The position numbers and the translations under genes are program-made. DNA of 33,560 nt from the NCBI GenBank assembly GCA_937884755.1, contig CAKZYJ010000477.1, positions 1 to 33,560 on the forward strand, given 5' to 3'. The stretch comes from an uncultured Flammeovirgaceae bacterium (lineage in GTDB: Bacteria > Bacteroidota > Bacteroidia > Cytophagales > Cyclobacteriaceae). Of the stretch, positions 1-7,881 are shown in pieces. The number at the start of each line of letters is the position of its first letter. The first letter of the stretch is position 1. The notes under the pieces were generated by a model. The model had not been told where the DNA came from. It searched no databases and saw only the letters and a program-made list of their open reading frames with translations.

Positions 1-353
1 TTAATACCCATCAGGAGGGGAAGGTGGGAAGCCTGCTGAAACCGGGCTACCTGCTGTTTTAAGTCATTGGGTTGATTTTCCTGGAAAAGGATCCCTCCTA
101 AAGAATGGCTTCTCGCCAGATATTCTATATCTTGCAAGTAACGGTCGTCTGAGGTGAAAGGAACTGGCAAAAAAAGCAGCTGACTGATTTTCTCTTCTAG
201 GGTTAAAGTATCCAAAATCTGATCAACCCACTGACTTTGCGGAGTACGCTCAACCAAGGTAATGCTGGCTTTATCAGAATGAGACTGCCCCAGAGAAAAT
301 ACCGGCGATAACGCAGCTATGGAAAAGAAAAGCGCATAAACTTTTTTTGGCAT
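1..353 (-). CDS. Glycoside hydrolase family 3 N-terminal domain protein (partial, N-terminus only)
   Basis: The minus-strand frame opens with ATG at 351-353 and stays open for 117 codons to the window edge, so only the N-terminus is present. Residues about 1-22 form a signal peptide (basic PKK, then a hydrophobic core ending near FSLGQS), so the product is exported. Next comes WVDQILDTLTLEEKISQLL, the opening helix typical of GH3 beta-N-acetylhexosaminidase and beta-glucosidase catalytic domains, then GGILF and a strand ending LPLLMGI, matching the first barrel strands. By family the enzyme would cleave beta-linked sugars such as N-acetylglucosamine in the periplasm or at the surface. In Bacteroidota such proteins often carry a C-terminal beta-lactamase-like domain, which cannot be seen here. 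The gene is divergent from the small membrane protein at 429. The GH3 family call is fairly safe; the substrate is not determined. Confidence 0.75.
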   Translation of the reverse strand, partial: MPKKVYALFFSIAALSPVFSLGQSHSDKASITLVERTPQSQWVDQILDTLTLEEKISQLLFLPVPFTSDDRYLQDIEYLARSHSLGGILFQENQPNDLKQQVARFQQASHLPLLMGI

Positions 354-428
354 GAGGGCGTTCTTCTGATACCTTTCAAACAAGACAATCCGTTGTTTAG
401 TGCAGCTTTCTTATAATTTGTATAGTTT

Positions 429-794
429 ATGAAAATTCCTACCCTAACCCGGCTTCCCAGTCATAGAAAATTTAACTTCGAACCTCGTTATTATGATCCT
501 ATTCAAGAGGATGTTGAGGAGCGAACATCTCGCATAAAGCAAGAATTGCGCCAACGCACTTCTATCGCCACTGGCTATGCATCTGGTATTCACGGTTCAT
601 TTGCTCGCCGAGCCAGCTACAACAAAAGCTCTAATATTCTGCAGGGCATCATCATGATCACGCTGTTCGCTCTTATTTTCGGCTATCTGTACTTTGGAAA
701 TAGTATTTTTCATGTGCTTTGGCTGGTTTTTCCCATTTACGTATATTTTAGATTTAAACAAATTTCTGGAAAGCGACAGAAACCGCAGCTTTAA
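429..794 (+). CDS. Conserved small membrane protein of unknown function
   Basis: A 121-residue protein. The first 60 residues are soluble and charged, including a FEPRYYDP motif followed by an Arg/Glu-rich helix. Two hydrophobic stretches follow, at about residues 73-91 and 92-107, with a basic tail (KQISGKRQK). This architecture resembles a short conserved protein found upstream of mutL in Bacteroidota, sometimes mislabelled as a riboflavin synthase subunit; nothing in the sequence supports that enzymatic label. It probably sits in the inner membrane as a hairpin with both ends in the cytoplasm. It lies 48 bases before mutL on the same strand and may be co-transcribed with it. Function unknown. 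Confidence 0.7.
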   Translation: MKIPTLTRLPSHRKFNFEPRYYDPIQEDVEERTSRIKQELRQRTSIATGYASGIHGSFARRASYNKSSNILQGIIMITLFALIFGYLYFGNSIFHVLWLVFPIYVYFRFKQISGKRQKPQL

Positions 795-826
795 ATCGGC
801 TAGTTTCTGGCTTCTCTAAATTTCTC

Positions 827-833
827 GGGAGGG
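827..833 (+). promoter_or_regulatory. Shine-Dalgarno-like sequence before mutL
   Basis: GGGAGGG lies about 9 bases before the ATG at 843. Most genes in this window lack such a sequence, as is usual in Bacteroidota, so this purine run supports the mutL start. It could also be chance. Confidence 0.35.
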
Positions 834-842
834 TACTTTTTT

Positions 843-2732
843 ATGTCTGATATAATCCAGCTTCTTCCAGATGCCATCGCCAATCAGATTGCTGCTGGTG
901 AGGTGGTACAACGGCCGGCCTCAGTGGTGAAAGAACTGTTGGAGAATGCTATTGATGCGGGCGGCACTCTGATAAACTTAGTAGTGCGGGATGCCGGCAA
1001 AGGACTGATTCAGGTAATCGATAACGGAAAGGGTATGAGTGCGACTGATGCCCGCATGTGCTTTGAACGGCACGCCACCTCCAAAATCAGGCGAACCGAA
1101 GATATCTACGACATTCATACGCTGGGCTTTCGGGGAGAGGCGCTAGCTTCTATCGCCGCAGTAGCCCAGGTAGATCTAACTTCTTGACATCCCAAATACG
1201 AGCTAGCTACCCGCTTGATTGTAGATGGTTCTCAGTTTAAGCGTAGCGAACCTGCTACGGGAGCAGTAGGAACCAACATTTGTGTAAAAAATCTATTTTA
1301 TAACATTCCGGCTCGCCGTAGTTTCTTGAAGTCTAATTCGGTAGAATTGCGACATATTATGGATGAGTTTTACCGGGTAGTGCTGGCCCGTCCTGATCTA
1401 GCCTTCCGATTTTTCCAGGGCGACACACAGGTGCACGACCTTCCAGCCGGTTCCTTATCATCCCGTATTAGCGGCCTGTTTACTACTGCTTATCCGCAGC
1501 AATTGCTTCCCTGCGACGAAGAAACTGAGCACGTACGCGTAAGCGGCTTTGTGGGCAAACCTGAATTTCATAAACGCACCCGGGGCGAGCAGTTCTTTTT
1601 TGTGAACCAGCGTTTTATCAAGAGTAGCTACCTGCACCACGCTGTCATGAGTGCTTACGAGGCCATGCTCCCCGAAGGTAGCTTTCCTTTTTATACGCTC
1701 TTTCTTGAGATTGACCCGCAGCACATTGACGTGAACGTACACCCTATCAAAACGGAAATAAAATTTGCTGATGAACGGACGATCTACGCCATTGTGCGGG
1801 CAGCGGTAAAACGCTCGTTAGGAACAAACCTAGTCACGCCAGTCTTCGATGAGGAAAACCATTTCGCCATTTTTCCGCCTCTTCCTTCATCTTCGCCTTC
1901 TGAAACCGAAACTACTACTATTCCTTCCAAGGTGAATCTCAAGGAATACAAATCATTCCAGAGCGCCGAACCCAACAAGCAAGCTAATCTTGAACACTGG
2001 GAATCACTCTATCAGCCCTCTGATGAAAAATCGCACTTTGATTTCCCTGAAGAAGGGGTTTCTGACGAAAAGACTGGATTGGAACTCCCAGTTACATTAC
2101 AGAGTGCGGTAAACCGGGCAGCACACGGCGGCGAAATGTTTTTGGAGTCAGAAAAGAAGGCGGCTAGCGATCCCCCCTTTCAAATTCATCATACCTACGT
2201 AGCGGTACACGTAAAGTCTGGATTGATGCTCATAGATCAGCAAGCAGCCCACGAACGTATCTTATTCGAACAATATTCGTTAGCGTTGGAGAAAAAGTCA
2301 GCGGTTTCTCAACAATCACTGTTTCCTCAGACCATTCGGATGCAGCTATCGGATTTGGAATTGTTGAAGGAATTAGAAGAGGAAATTATAGCGATGGGCT
2401 TCTCGTTTGTAGTGACCGGAAACGATACGCTGGTGGTGCAGGGCGTGCCACCCGATGTAAAAACCGGAACTGAGCAGGAGGTGCTAGAGGGTATTATTGA
2501 ACAGTACAAGAGCAATCAGGAAAAGCTGACTCTGAGCCGAAGGGATAATATGGCTCGCTCCATTGCCAAACGCATGTCAATGAAGCCTGGCCAACGGCTA
2601 AACGAGGCCGAGATGCGGGCGCTGATTGATCGCTTGTTTGGCTGCATTCATCCCGATTATGCTCCTGACGGCCGTAAAACGTCCCACGTATTAGAATTAG
2701 ATAAAATAGCTACGTTTTTCACTACCCGATAA
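843..2732 (+). pseudogene. mutL: DNA mismatch repair protein MutL, interrupted by an in-frame TGA
   Basis: MutL couples MutS mismatch recognition to strand incision. The frame encodes 629 codons with one TGA at codon 115 (1185-1187). Before it lies the GHKL ATPase: AAGEVVQRP, catalytic [10 protein letters not shown] (Glu34, Asn35), DNGKGM (60-65) and [10 protein letters not shown]. After it the same frame continues without a shift into the rest of the ATPase/transducer domain (NIPARRSFLKS) and a C-terminal dimerisation domain with DQQAAHERILFE at about 465-476, a variant of the endonuclease metal motif DQHAxxExxxxE. The stop replaces the residue after LTS; E. coli MutL has Arg there (LTSR), so CGA to TGA is the simplest change. 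No good start codon follows the stop, so a downstream restart would lack the ATP-binding half. The rhomboid gene begins one base after the final TAA. Identity is certain; whether the stop is real is not. Confidence 0.95.
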
Positions 2733-2733
2733 T

Positions 2734-3528
2734 ATGTTCGGCAACTTAACCCCTACGGTAAAAAACCTGTTAATCATAAACATTGCGATTTTTGCATTAC
2801 AGTCGCTGCTGTTTTCCACCGACATGTTCGTGAACTTGTTCGGTTTACGCTACTTCAACGCCGAAACGTTTCGCCCTTATCAGTTTCTCACCCACCTGTT
2901 CATTCATGGGAGTTTATGGCACTTATTCGGAAATATGTTTGCATTATTTATTTTCGGATCATTGCTAGAGCGCGTCTGGGGCAGTCAGCGGTTTCTTCTT
3001 TTTTACATAATTACTGGATTAGGAGCTAGTCTGCTGTATTCAGCGGTAAATTATTACGAGGTGCACCAATTAGAGGTAGCTGCTGACCGTGTATTGGTAG
3101 AAACAAATCCTGACCGCTTATCTACCTTTGTACTGGAAGAAGCCGAGTATGCCTATCGAAGTAGTAACCAGATAAAAAATTTGGTAGATAGTTTCTACGA
3201 CAACCCAAACAGCAGTTCGTACGTAAGCCAAAGCCGACAGTTGGTACGCGAGATCGTACAAAGCAAATCAAATATTCCGATGGTAGGTGCTTCAGGAGCA
3301 GTTTTCGGAATTTTGATGGCTTTCGGGTTGTTATTTCCCAACACTGTATTATTTCCATTTCCCATTAAGGCAAAGTATCTTGTTTTGTTTTACGGATCAT
3401 ATGAATTATGGGCGGGGTTCTCTCGCCAGCCGGGAGATAACGTAGCGCACTTTGCTCACTTGGGAGGTATGTTGTTTGCCTTTATCTTACTAAAGATTTG
3501 GAAAGATAAACGCGATGTATTTTACTAG
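2734..3528 (+). CDS. Rhomboid family intramembrane serine protease (first of a pair)
   Basis: Rhomboids cleave transmembrane substrates within the inner membrane. Of 264 residues, about six hydrophobic segments are visible. The catalytic serine is Ser187 in GASGAVFG, and the catalytic histidine is most likely His242 in AHLGGM. WHLFGNMFALFIFG (His63, Asn67) matches the oxyanion-hole HxxxN region of the second helix. Between the third and fourth membrane segments is a charged insertion of about 70 residues (110-180), larger than in GlpG; I recall similar insertions in other Bacteroidota rhomboids. The start is one base after the mutL stop and nine bases precede the second rhomboid, so the three genes probably share a transcript. 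Substrate unknown. Confidence 0.9.
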   Translation: MFGNLTPTVKNLLIINIAIFALQSLLFSTDMFVNLFGLRYFNAETFRPYQFLTHLFIHGSLWHLFGNMFALFIFGSLLERVWGSQRFLLFYIITGLGASLLYSAVNYYEVHQLEVAADRVLVETNPDRLSTFVLEEAEYAYRSSNQIKNLVDSFYDNPNSSSYVSQSRQLVREIVQSKSNIPMVGASGAVFGILMAFGLLFPNTVLFPFPIKAKYLVLFYGSYELWAGFSRQPGDNVAHFAHLGGMLFAFILLKIWKDKRDVFY

Positions 3529-3537
3529 TATTAGACG

Positions 3538-4437
3538 ATGAATAATATATTAGATGAACTAAAATATGCGTTTCAGCGGCCCAACAACGGCCTCATGCAG
3601 ATTATTGTGATCAACTTGATCATATTTGTAGCACTGCTTATCATTTGGGTGCCGCTTACTATGTCAGGGGTAGAGAACGTCTATCGGATCATCGTAGAAC
3701 AGTTATCATTGCCGGCTGCCCTAGGAAAATTCATCTATCGCCCTTGGACGCTGGTCACCTACTTTTTTACTCATGAAGGTTTCTTCCACGTTCTTTTTAA
3801 CCTATTGTTTCTTTACTGGTTCGGCAAAATCATTCGGGAGTTTCTAGGCGACGAAAAGGTAGTAAATCTGTACATATTGGGAGGATTGGTTGGAGGTATT
3901 TTTTATATCCTGATGTATAACCTTATCCCTTACTACCAAGATAGTGTTGCAACTTCTCAGATGGTAGGAGCTTCAGCCGGTGTGTACGCAGTGGTAGTGG
4001 GAGCGGCTACGTTTATGCCCAATTACTCTATTCCCCTTATATTGTTAGGTCCGGTTCGGATTAAGTACATTGCTCTGTTTTTTGTGATAATGTCATACGT
4101 GGGTTCGGTAGGAAGTAATGCAGGAGGAAATTTGGCGCATTTAGCTGGGGCTGGACTTGGATTCTTGTTTATTAAGCAATTACAGAAGGGTAACGATTTG
4201 GGTAAACCCGTTACTCAGTTTCTCACCTTCGTGAAGAGCTTTTTTGTACGCCAGCCCAAAGTAAAGGTTTCGTACCGTAACGCTAAGACCAAGAACGGTC
4301 GCCCTAGTAAATCGGGAAATAGCTTTAAGACCAAACAGGAAGAGATTGATGCTATTCTGGATAAAATATCAGCTAGTGGTTATGATAGCCTGACTCGCGA
4401 AGAGAAAAAGAAACTGTTTGACGCTAGTAAAAACTGA
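3538..4437 (+). CDS. Rhomboid family intramembrane serine protease with C-terminal cytosolic tail (second of a pair)
   Basis: A 299-residue membrane protease. The active-site signature is complete: FFHVLFNLLFLYWFG (His84, Asn88), GASAGVYA with Ser146, and NLAHLAGAGLGF with His201. Six membrane segments occupy about residues 20-215. The tail (215-299) is basic and ends in a short helical unit (EEIDAILDKISASGYDSLT, then EEKKKLF) that recurs at the C-terminus of Bacteroidota rhomboids. Unlike its upstream partner it lacks the long insertion between helices, so the two are diverged paralogs or distinct subfamilies and not a recent duplication. Nine bases separate them. The pair may process different substrates or act in sequence; this is inference. 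Confidence 0.9.
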   Translation: MNNILDELKYAFQRPNNGLMQIIVINLIIFVALLIIWVPLTMSGVENVYRIIVEQLSLPAALGKFIYRPWTLVTYFFTHEGFFHVLFNLLFLYWFGKIIREFLGDEKVVNLYILGGLVGGIFYILMYNLIPYYQDSVATSQMVGASAGVYAVVVGAATFMPNYSIPLILLGPVRIKYIALFFVIMSYVGSVGSNAGGNLAHLAGAGLGFLFIKQLQKGNDLGKPVTQFLTFVKSFFVRQPKVKVSYRNAKTKNGRPSKSGNSFKTKQEEIDAILDKISASGYDSLTREEKKKLFDASKN

Positions 4438-4442
4438 TAATT

Positions 4443-4587
4443 AGCCCACAGTCTACAGCCGATGGTCCACGGTCCACAGTTGTTGTTCATTTGTCGGATT
4501 GCTCGATTGCTCTATTGTTGAATGGCTAAATTGCTGAACTATTACTAGCCTACAGTCACTTGTTATTGCTCATTGCTAACTGCTCAT
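4443..4587. repeat. Degenerate intergenic repeat tract between convergent genes
   Basis: The stretch between rhomboid 2 and yjbQ is built of short imperfect repeats. At each end are variants of a CCACAGTCTACAG / GGTCCACGGTCCACAG / CCTACAGTCAC word. In the middle are repeated ATTGCT units (GGATTGCTCGATTGCTCTATTG, then AAATTGCTGAAC), and then TGCTCATTGCTAACTGCTCATTG. It has no coding potential. It probably belongs to the low-complexity intergenic repeats common in Cytophagales genomes and separates two convergent transcription units. Confidence 0.6.
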
Positions 4588-4590
4588 TGT

Positions 4591-5013
4591 TTATTCGCCC
4601 CAAGCAGTAAGTACTAGTCGACGGGAGCCGCCGTGGTCGCGATGCTCGCATAGATAAATTCCTTGCCAGGTTCCCAGGTTTAAGCGTCCGTTAGTAATCG
4701 GAATTTGAACGCTACTGCCCATCAGCGAGGCTTTAATATGGGCGGGCATGTCATCTGGACCCTCCAGCGTATGTTCGTAGTAGGGAGCGTTTTCGGGTAC
4801 CATTTGGTTAATGTGCCGTTCAAAATCACCCCGCACGGTGGGATCAGCGTTTTCGTTTATGGTCAGACTAGCCGAAGTATGCTGGATGAATACCTGCAAC
4901 ATACCGGCCTTGATATTACGAATATCTTCAAATTCGCGCTCAATATAATGGGTGACTAAATGGAAACCCCGGGAGTGAGCGGGTAAGCGAATTTCCCTTT
5001 GGAATACTTGCAT
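4591..5013 (-). CDS. yjbQ: YjbQ/UPF0047 family protein (secondary thiamine-phosphate synthase type)
   Basis: A 140-residue cytosolic protein that spans the whole family. Diagnostic motifs are QVFIQHTSASLTINENADP, DMPAHIKASLMGSSVQIPI and LGTWQGIYLCEHR. His and Asp/Glu residues in these motifs line the conserved pocket of the UPF0047 fold. The E. coli member has weak thiamine-phosphate synthase activity and is annotated as a secondary enzyme; the physiological role is unsettled. The gene is last of a minus-strand run, three bases after the lipoprotein gene and downstream of prfA, suggesting co-transcription. Family membership is very secure; the thiamine function is by analogy only. Confidence 0.9.
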   Translation of the reverse strand: MQVFQREIRLPAHSRGFHLVTHYIEREFEDIRNIKAGMLQVFIQHTSASLTINENADPTVRGDFERHINQMVPENAPYYEHTLEGPDDMPAHIKASLMGSSVQIPITNGRLNLGTWQGIYLCEHRDHGGSRRLVLTAWGE

Positions 5014-5016
5014 AGA

Positions 5017-6426
5017 TTAGGGTTTTTGGTACTCGAACGCCCCCAGGTCGGGCTGTTCGTCGCGCTGTTTTCCGTTAATATCTGTAGTGATGGTTGTACG
5101 AATTCCCTGATCGACCGCGGGCGACAGACTATCTAACTCATACTGAAAAATAACCGGATCTACGAATAGCGGGTCTTCGTTGTAGATATTATCCTCAAAA
5201 CTGTCATCGCTAGATTTTAGTAGGTTAGTGTTAATACGAACGATAGTTTCTGGCTCCGGCTGCGATCGCACCACCAAAAGTTCATTGGTTAGGCTACCCC
5301 ACAAAATGTTATTGGTCATTTCACCGTAAAACGGCTGCATAGATACTTCAAAATCAGAGATCGTGTCGGAGAATGCTACCGAAAACCACTCATCTTCCCG
5401 TGGATAGTCCACATTATTATTGTCTAGAGTACAGTGGCGGTAACGATAGTAGCCCCTCCCTACATTATAGGCCAACCCAAGAATACAGCTATGAATCAGG
5501 GTGTTGTACGCATCTATATCCGAACCAATGGCAATCAGACCGTAGCCGGCCATATTCTCAATCACGCAATTTGCTAACGTCAGATTCGGAATAGTATCGG
5601 CATCGGGGGTATTGATGACAATTCCGTTGATGGCATTACGTACGAAGGTATGCTTCAACTGATTATCCTGACTGAGACTAGTAAAGGTAAGCCCTTCCCA
5701 CTGACCGAAGGCGTTTTCGTAGGAACCGTCGGTGCGGATATTACGAAAAATCACGGGTGCATTAACCGTACCTCCGGTTTGCAATGCTCCATTTATCAGC
5801 CCGAACGCCCGGTTGTCAAAGTAGAAAGCGGCGCCCGAATCAACCTTCACGGTAACTTCCGGCGCAATCCAGAGAGAGTCCTGGATGACGAAGGGGCGGT
5901 TTCCGCTTAGCAATGTATCGCGAGTAATAATCCAACCTCGATGAAAATGCGCATCTTGTCCCCAGGCAATTAGCTTCACATCTTGTAAGTTCTCGTTTAC
6001 CTGAAACGTAAGCGAATCCTTTACTAAAAAGGGCAAATTCTGATTCTGTGGGTCAATAAGCACTTCTACGATTAGAAACAGGCTGTCACCACCCAGCAGC
6101 CGTACGTCCTCGAAGCGCTGACCGGGTTGCCCGTTCAGTAGTACGGTATAAGGAGAACTGCTACCTCTTCCTGTCTCAACGGCGGAAATCGTTACCGCAT
6201 TTCGGTTAGGATTGTATACCTTCAGTAGCCGAGAAGTACTACCAACGGTGGTAAATAGTGTATCGAACTGAATAGTGTCGGCACTAAAGCTAAGCAACAC
6301 CGAGGGTGAGTCAGTAATTATCTCATCTTCTGGAGTACAGGCAGAAGCTAATAGCCCAATGCCCAAAAGCAGCCAAATTGCTTCTTCAGCTTCACCTACC
6401 CATTTCGTCAGCATTCTCCCCAGCAT
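5017..6426 (-). CDS. Predicted lipoprotein with right-handed beta-helix-like repeats
   Basis: A 469-residue exported protein. The N-terminus has a hydrophobic stretch (residues 17-29) ending in ASAC, a plausible lipobox with Cys30 as the lipidated residue. The part before it is unusually acidic (GEAEEA), so the true start could be Met5. Residues about 45-150 form a beta-rich segment. Residues about 190-370 contain short repeated strands with Asn/Thr/Ile spacing (for example VRNAINGIVINTPDADTIPN) typical of pectate-lyase-like parallel beta-helices. The C-terminus (PLFVDP, SPAVDQG, DLGAFEY) matches the 'choice-of-anchor Q' ending seen in many Bacteroidota surface proteins. It likely faces the periplasm or cell surface. 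No catalytic motif is evident. The 12-base gap to prfA suggests co-transcription. Confidence 0.75.
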   Translation of the reverse strand: MLGRMLTKWVGEAEEAIWLLLGIGLLASACTPEDEIITDSPSVLLSFSADTIQFDTLFTTVGSTSRLLKVYNPNRNAVTISAVETGRGSSSPYTVLLNGQPGQRFEDVRLLGGDSLFLIVEVLIDPQNQNLPFLVKDSLTFQVNENLQDVKLIAWGQDAHFHRGWIITRDTLLSGNRPFVIQDSLWIAPEVTVKVDSGAAFYFDNRAFGLINGALQTGGTVNAPVIFRNIRTDGSYENAFGQWEGLTFTSLSQDNQLKHTFVRNAINGIVINTPDADTIPNLTLANCVIENMAGYGLIAIGSDIDAYNTLIHSCILGLAYNVGRGYYRYRHCTLDNNNVDYPREDEWFSVAFSDTISDFEVSMQPFYGEMTNNILWGSLTNELLVVRSQPEPETIVRINTNLLKSSDDSFEDNIYNEDPLFVDPVIFQYELDSLSPAVDQGIRTTITTDINGKQRDEQPDLGAFEYQKP

Positions 6427-6438
6427 TTCAACTTACTA

Positions 6439-7503
6439 CTAACCCTCTTGTAATTTTTCGGCGTTTTCAGCGATGCGCAATTGCTCCACAAAATCTTCCA
6501 AACTGCCGTCCATAACATTAGGTAGGTTGTATACGGTGTAGTTAATCCGGTGATCGGTGACCCGACTCTGGGGGTAATTATATGTTCGTATTTTATCGGA
6601 ACGGTCACCACTCTTCACCATAGACCGGCGTTGGTCGCTAATCTCAGCATTTTGTTTGGCCAGCTCCTTTTCGTAGATGCGGGAACGAAGTACGGTTAAG
6701 GCTTTATCGAAATTCGCGTGCTGCGAACGTCCGTCCTGACACTCTACTACGATCCCAGTAGGAATATGGGTCAGCCGTACCGCCGATTCAGTTTTGTTAA
6801 TATGCTGCCCCCCTGCACCGGATGCTCGGAAGGTATCCTTGCGTACATCACCCATATTCACTTCTACATCTACCTCTTCGGCCTCCGGCAGCACTGCCAC
6901 CGTAGCCGCCGAAGTATGTACCCGCCCTTGCGATTCGGTAGCCGGCACCCGCTGTACGCGGTGTACCCCTGATTCAAATTTTAGTTTAGCGTAAACATCT
7001 TCACCCGACACAGAAGTAACAATTTCCTTATAGCCGCCTACGGTGCCTTCGGTCAGGCTAATCACCGAAAAATTCCAACCCTGACTTTCGGCAAACAGAC
7101 TATACATGCGGAACAGGTCACCGGCAAAAATAGCAGCCTCATCGCCCCCAGTCCCCGCCCTGATTTCCAGAATCACGTTTTTACTATCGTTCGGGTCTTT
7201 CGGAATCAGCATGTATTTCAGTTCCTCTTCCAGTTGCTCCTGTTGGGGCTCCATCGTTTCCAGCTCAGACTTGGCCAACTCTCTAAAATCCGGATCCTTC
7301 TCAGTTTCCAGTACTTCCTTGGCACTCTTAATGTTGTTCAGCACCTGACTATACTCGTCGTACTTTTTCACGATCTTTTCAAGATCACTATATTCTTTGT
7401 TGAGCCTGGCATAGTTCTTCATGTCGGCCATCGCGTCGGGCTGTATCATAAGTTGCCCTACTTCTTCAAACCGGGCTTTTATAGCTTCTAGTTTATCAAT
7501 CAT
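6439..7503 (-). CDS. prfA: Peptide chain release factor 1
   Basis: RF1 recognises UAA and UAG in the ribosomal A site and triggers peptidyl-tRNA hydrolysis. The 354-residue length is normal. The codon-reading tripeptide PAT is at residues 187-189 (HRVQRVPATESQGRVHTSAA), which is the RF1 PxT type and not the SPF type of RF2. The catalytic GGQ is at 231-233 in RASGAGGQHINKTESAVRL, with Gln233 the expected methylation site. The N-terminal helical domain (1-105) is rich in charged coiled-coil residues. It is the first gene of a minus-strand run with the lipoprotein and yjbQ. An intact RF1 argues against reassignment of UAG or UAA, which is relevant to the in-frame TAA in dnaE. Confidence 0.97.
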   Translation of the reverse strand: MIDKLEAIKARFEEVGQLMIQPDAMADMKNYARLNKEYSDLEKIVKKYDEYSQVLNNIKSAKEVLETEKDPDFRELAKSELETMEPQQEQLEEELKYMLIPKDPNDSKNVILEIRAGTGGDEAAIFAGDLFRMYSLFAESQGWNFSVISLTEGTVGGYKEIVTSVSGEDVYAKLKFESGVHRVQRVPATESQGRVHTSAATVAVLPEAEEVDVEVNMGDVRKDTFRASGAGGQHINKTESAVRLTHIPTGIVVECQDGRSQHANFDKALTVLRSRIYEKELAKQNAEISDQRRSMVKSGDRSDKIRTYNYPQSRVTDHRINYTVYNLPNVMDGSLEDFVEQLRIAENAEKLQEG

Positions 7504-7881
7504 GGTATCGAAAATTGTTCGACCTAAAAAAATTACATCGGGCAGACCGTGCTTCGAGCGTGTATATGTATCTCAACAAGCGTTTAGCGAATATGGTGCA
7601 CTCTTTATAACTGCATACTTTATTTCCTCGCAATAGTAAACGTAAAATTACTGTTTTTCTGGTATTAATTCTTCAGATAGATGGTAGAGTACATTTTTCG
7701 CTACACATCCTATTCGGATATTACCTTGTAATCAAACTTAATAGATCGTTTTTTTTTATACTGCTGATCCTGCCATTATTGCAAAAGGTATATCCGGGCT
7801 ACCTACTTGTTCAGCCTGGGTAGATAAATCCAACATCAAGATATTAAACAGACAAAGACTACTTTCAGGAATAACTCAGTT
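7504..7881. other. Intergenic region between divergent prfA and a sensor gene
   Basis: These 378 bases contain no convincing gene. They must hold two outward promoters. On the minus strand, 7733-7740 reads TAAGTTTG, matching the Bacteroidota -7 consensus TAnnTTTG, but I see no TTTG at the right spacing and the leader to prfA would be about 230 nt. On the plus strand, TACATTTT at 7690-7697 is one base off consensus. A T-run at 7749-7757 is the only other notable feature. Confidence 0.4.

Noticed and set aside
1185-1187. Selenocysteine or a global UGA reassignment explaining the TGA in mutL
   Set aside because: TGA also ends ordinary genes (rhomboid 2, the 652-residue sensor, dnaE itself), and MutL has no Cys at this position; no selenocysteine insertion element is evident.
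1215-2732. Treating the second half of mutL as an independent gene
   Set aside because: It would start at a TTG within the ATPase domain with no upstream signal and would lack the ATP-binding motifs; a broken single gene is simpler.
6408-6611. Minus-strand ORF bridging prfA and the lipoprotein
   Set aside because: Lies in another frame of prfA and has no coding signature.
7421-7636. Small plus-strand ORF overlapping the start of prfA
   Set aside because: Shadow of prfA with no family resemblance and a low-complexity product.
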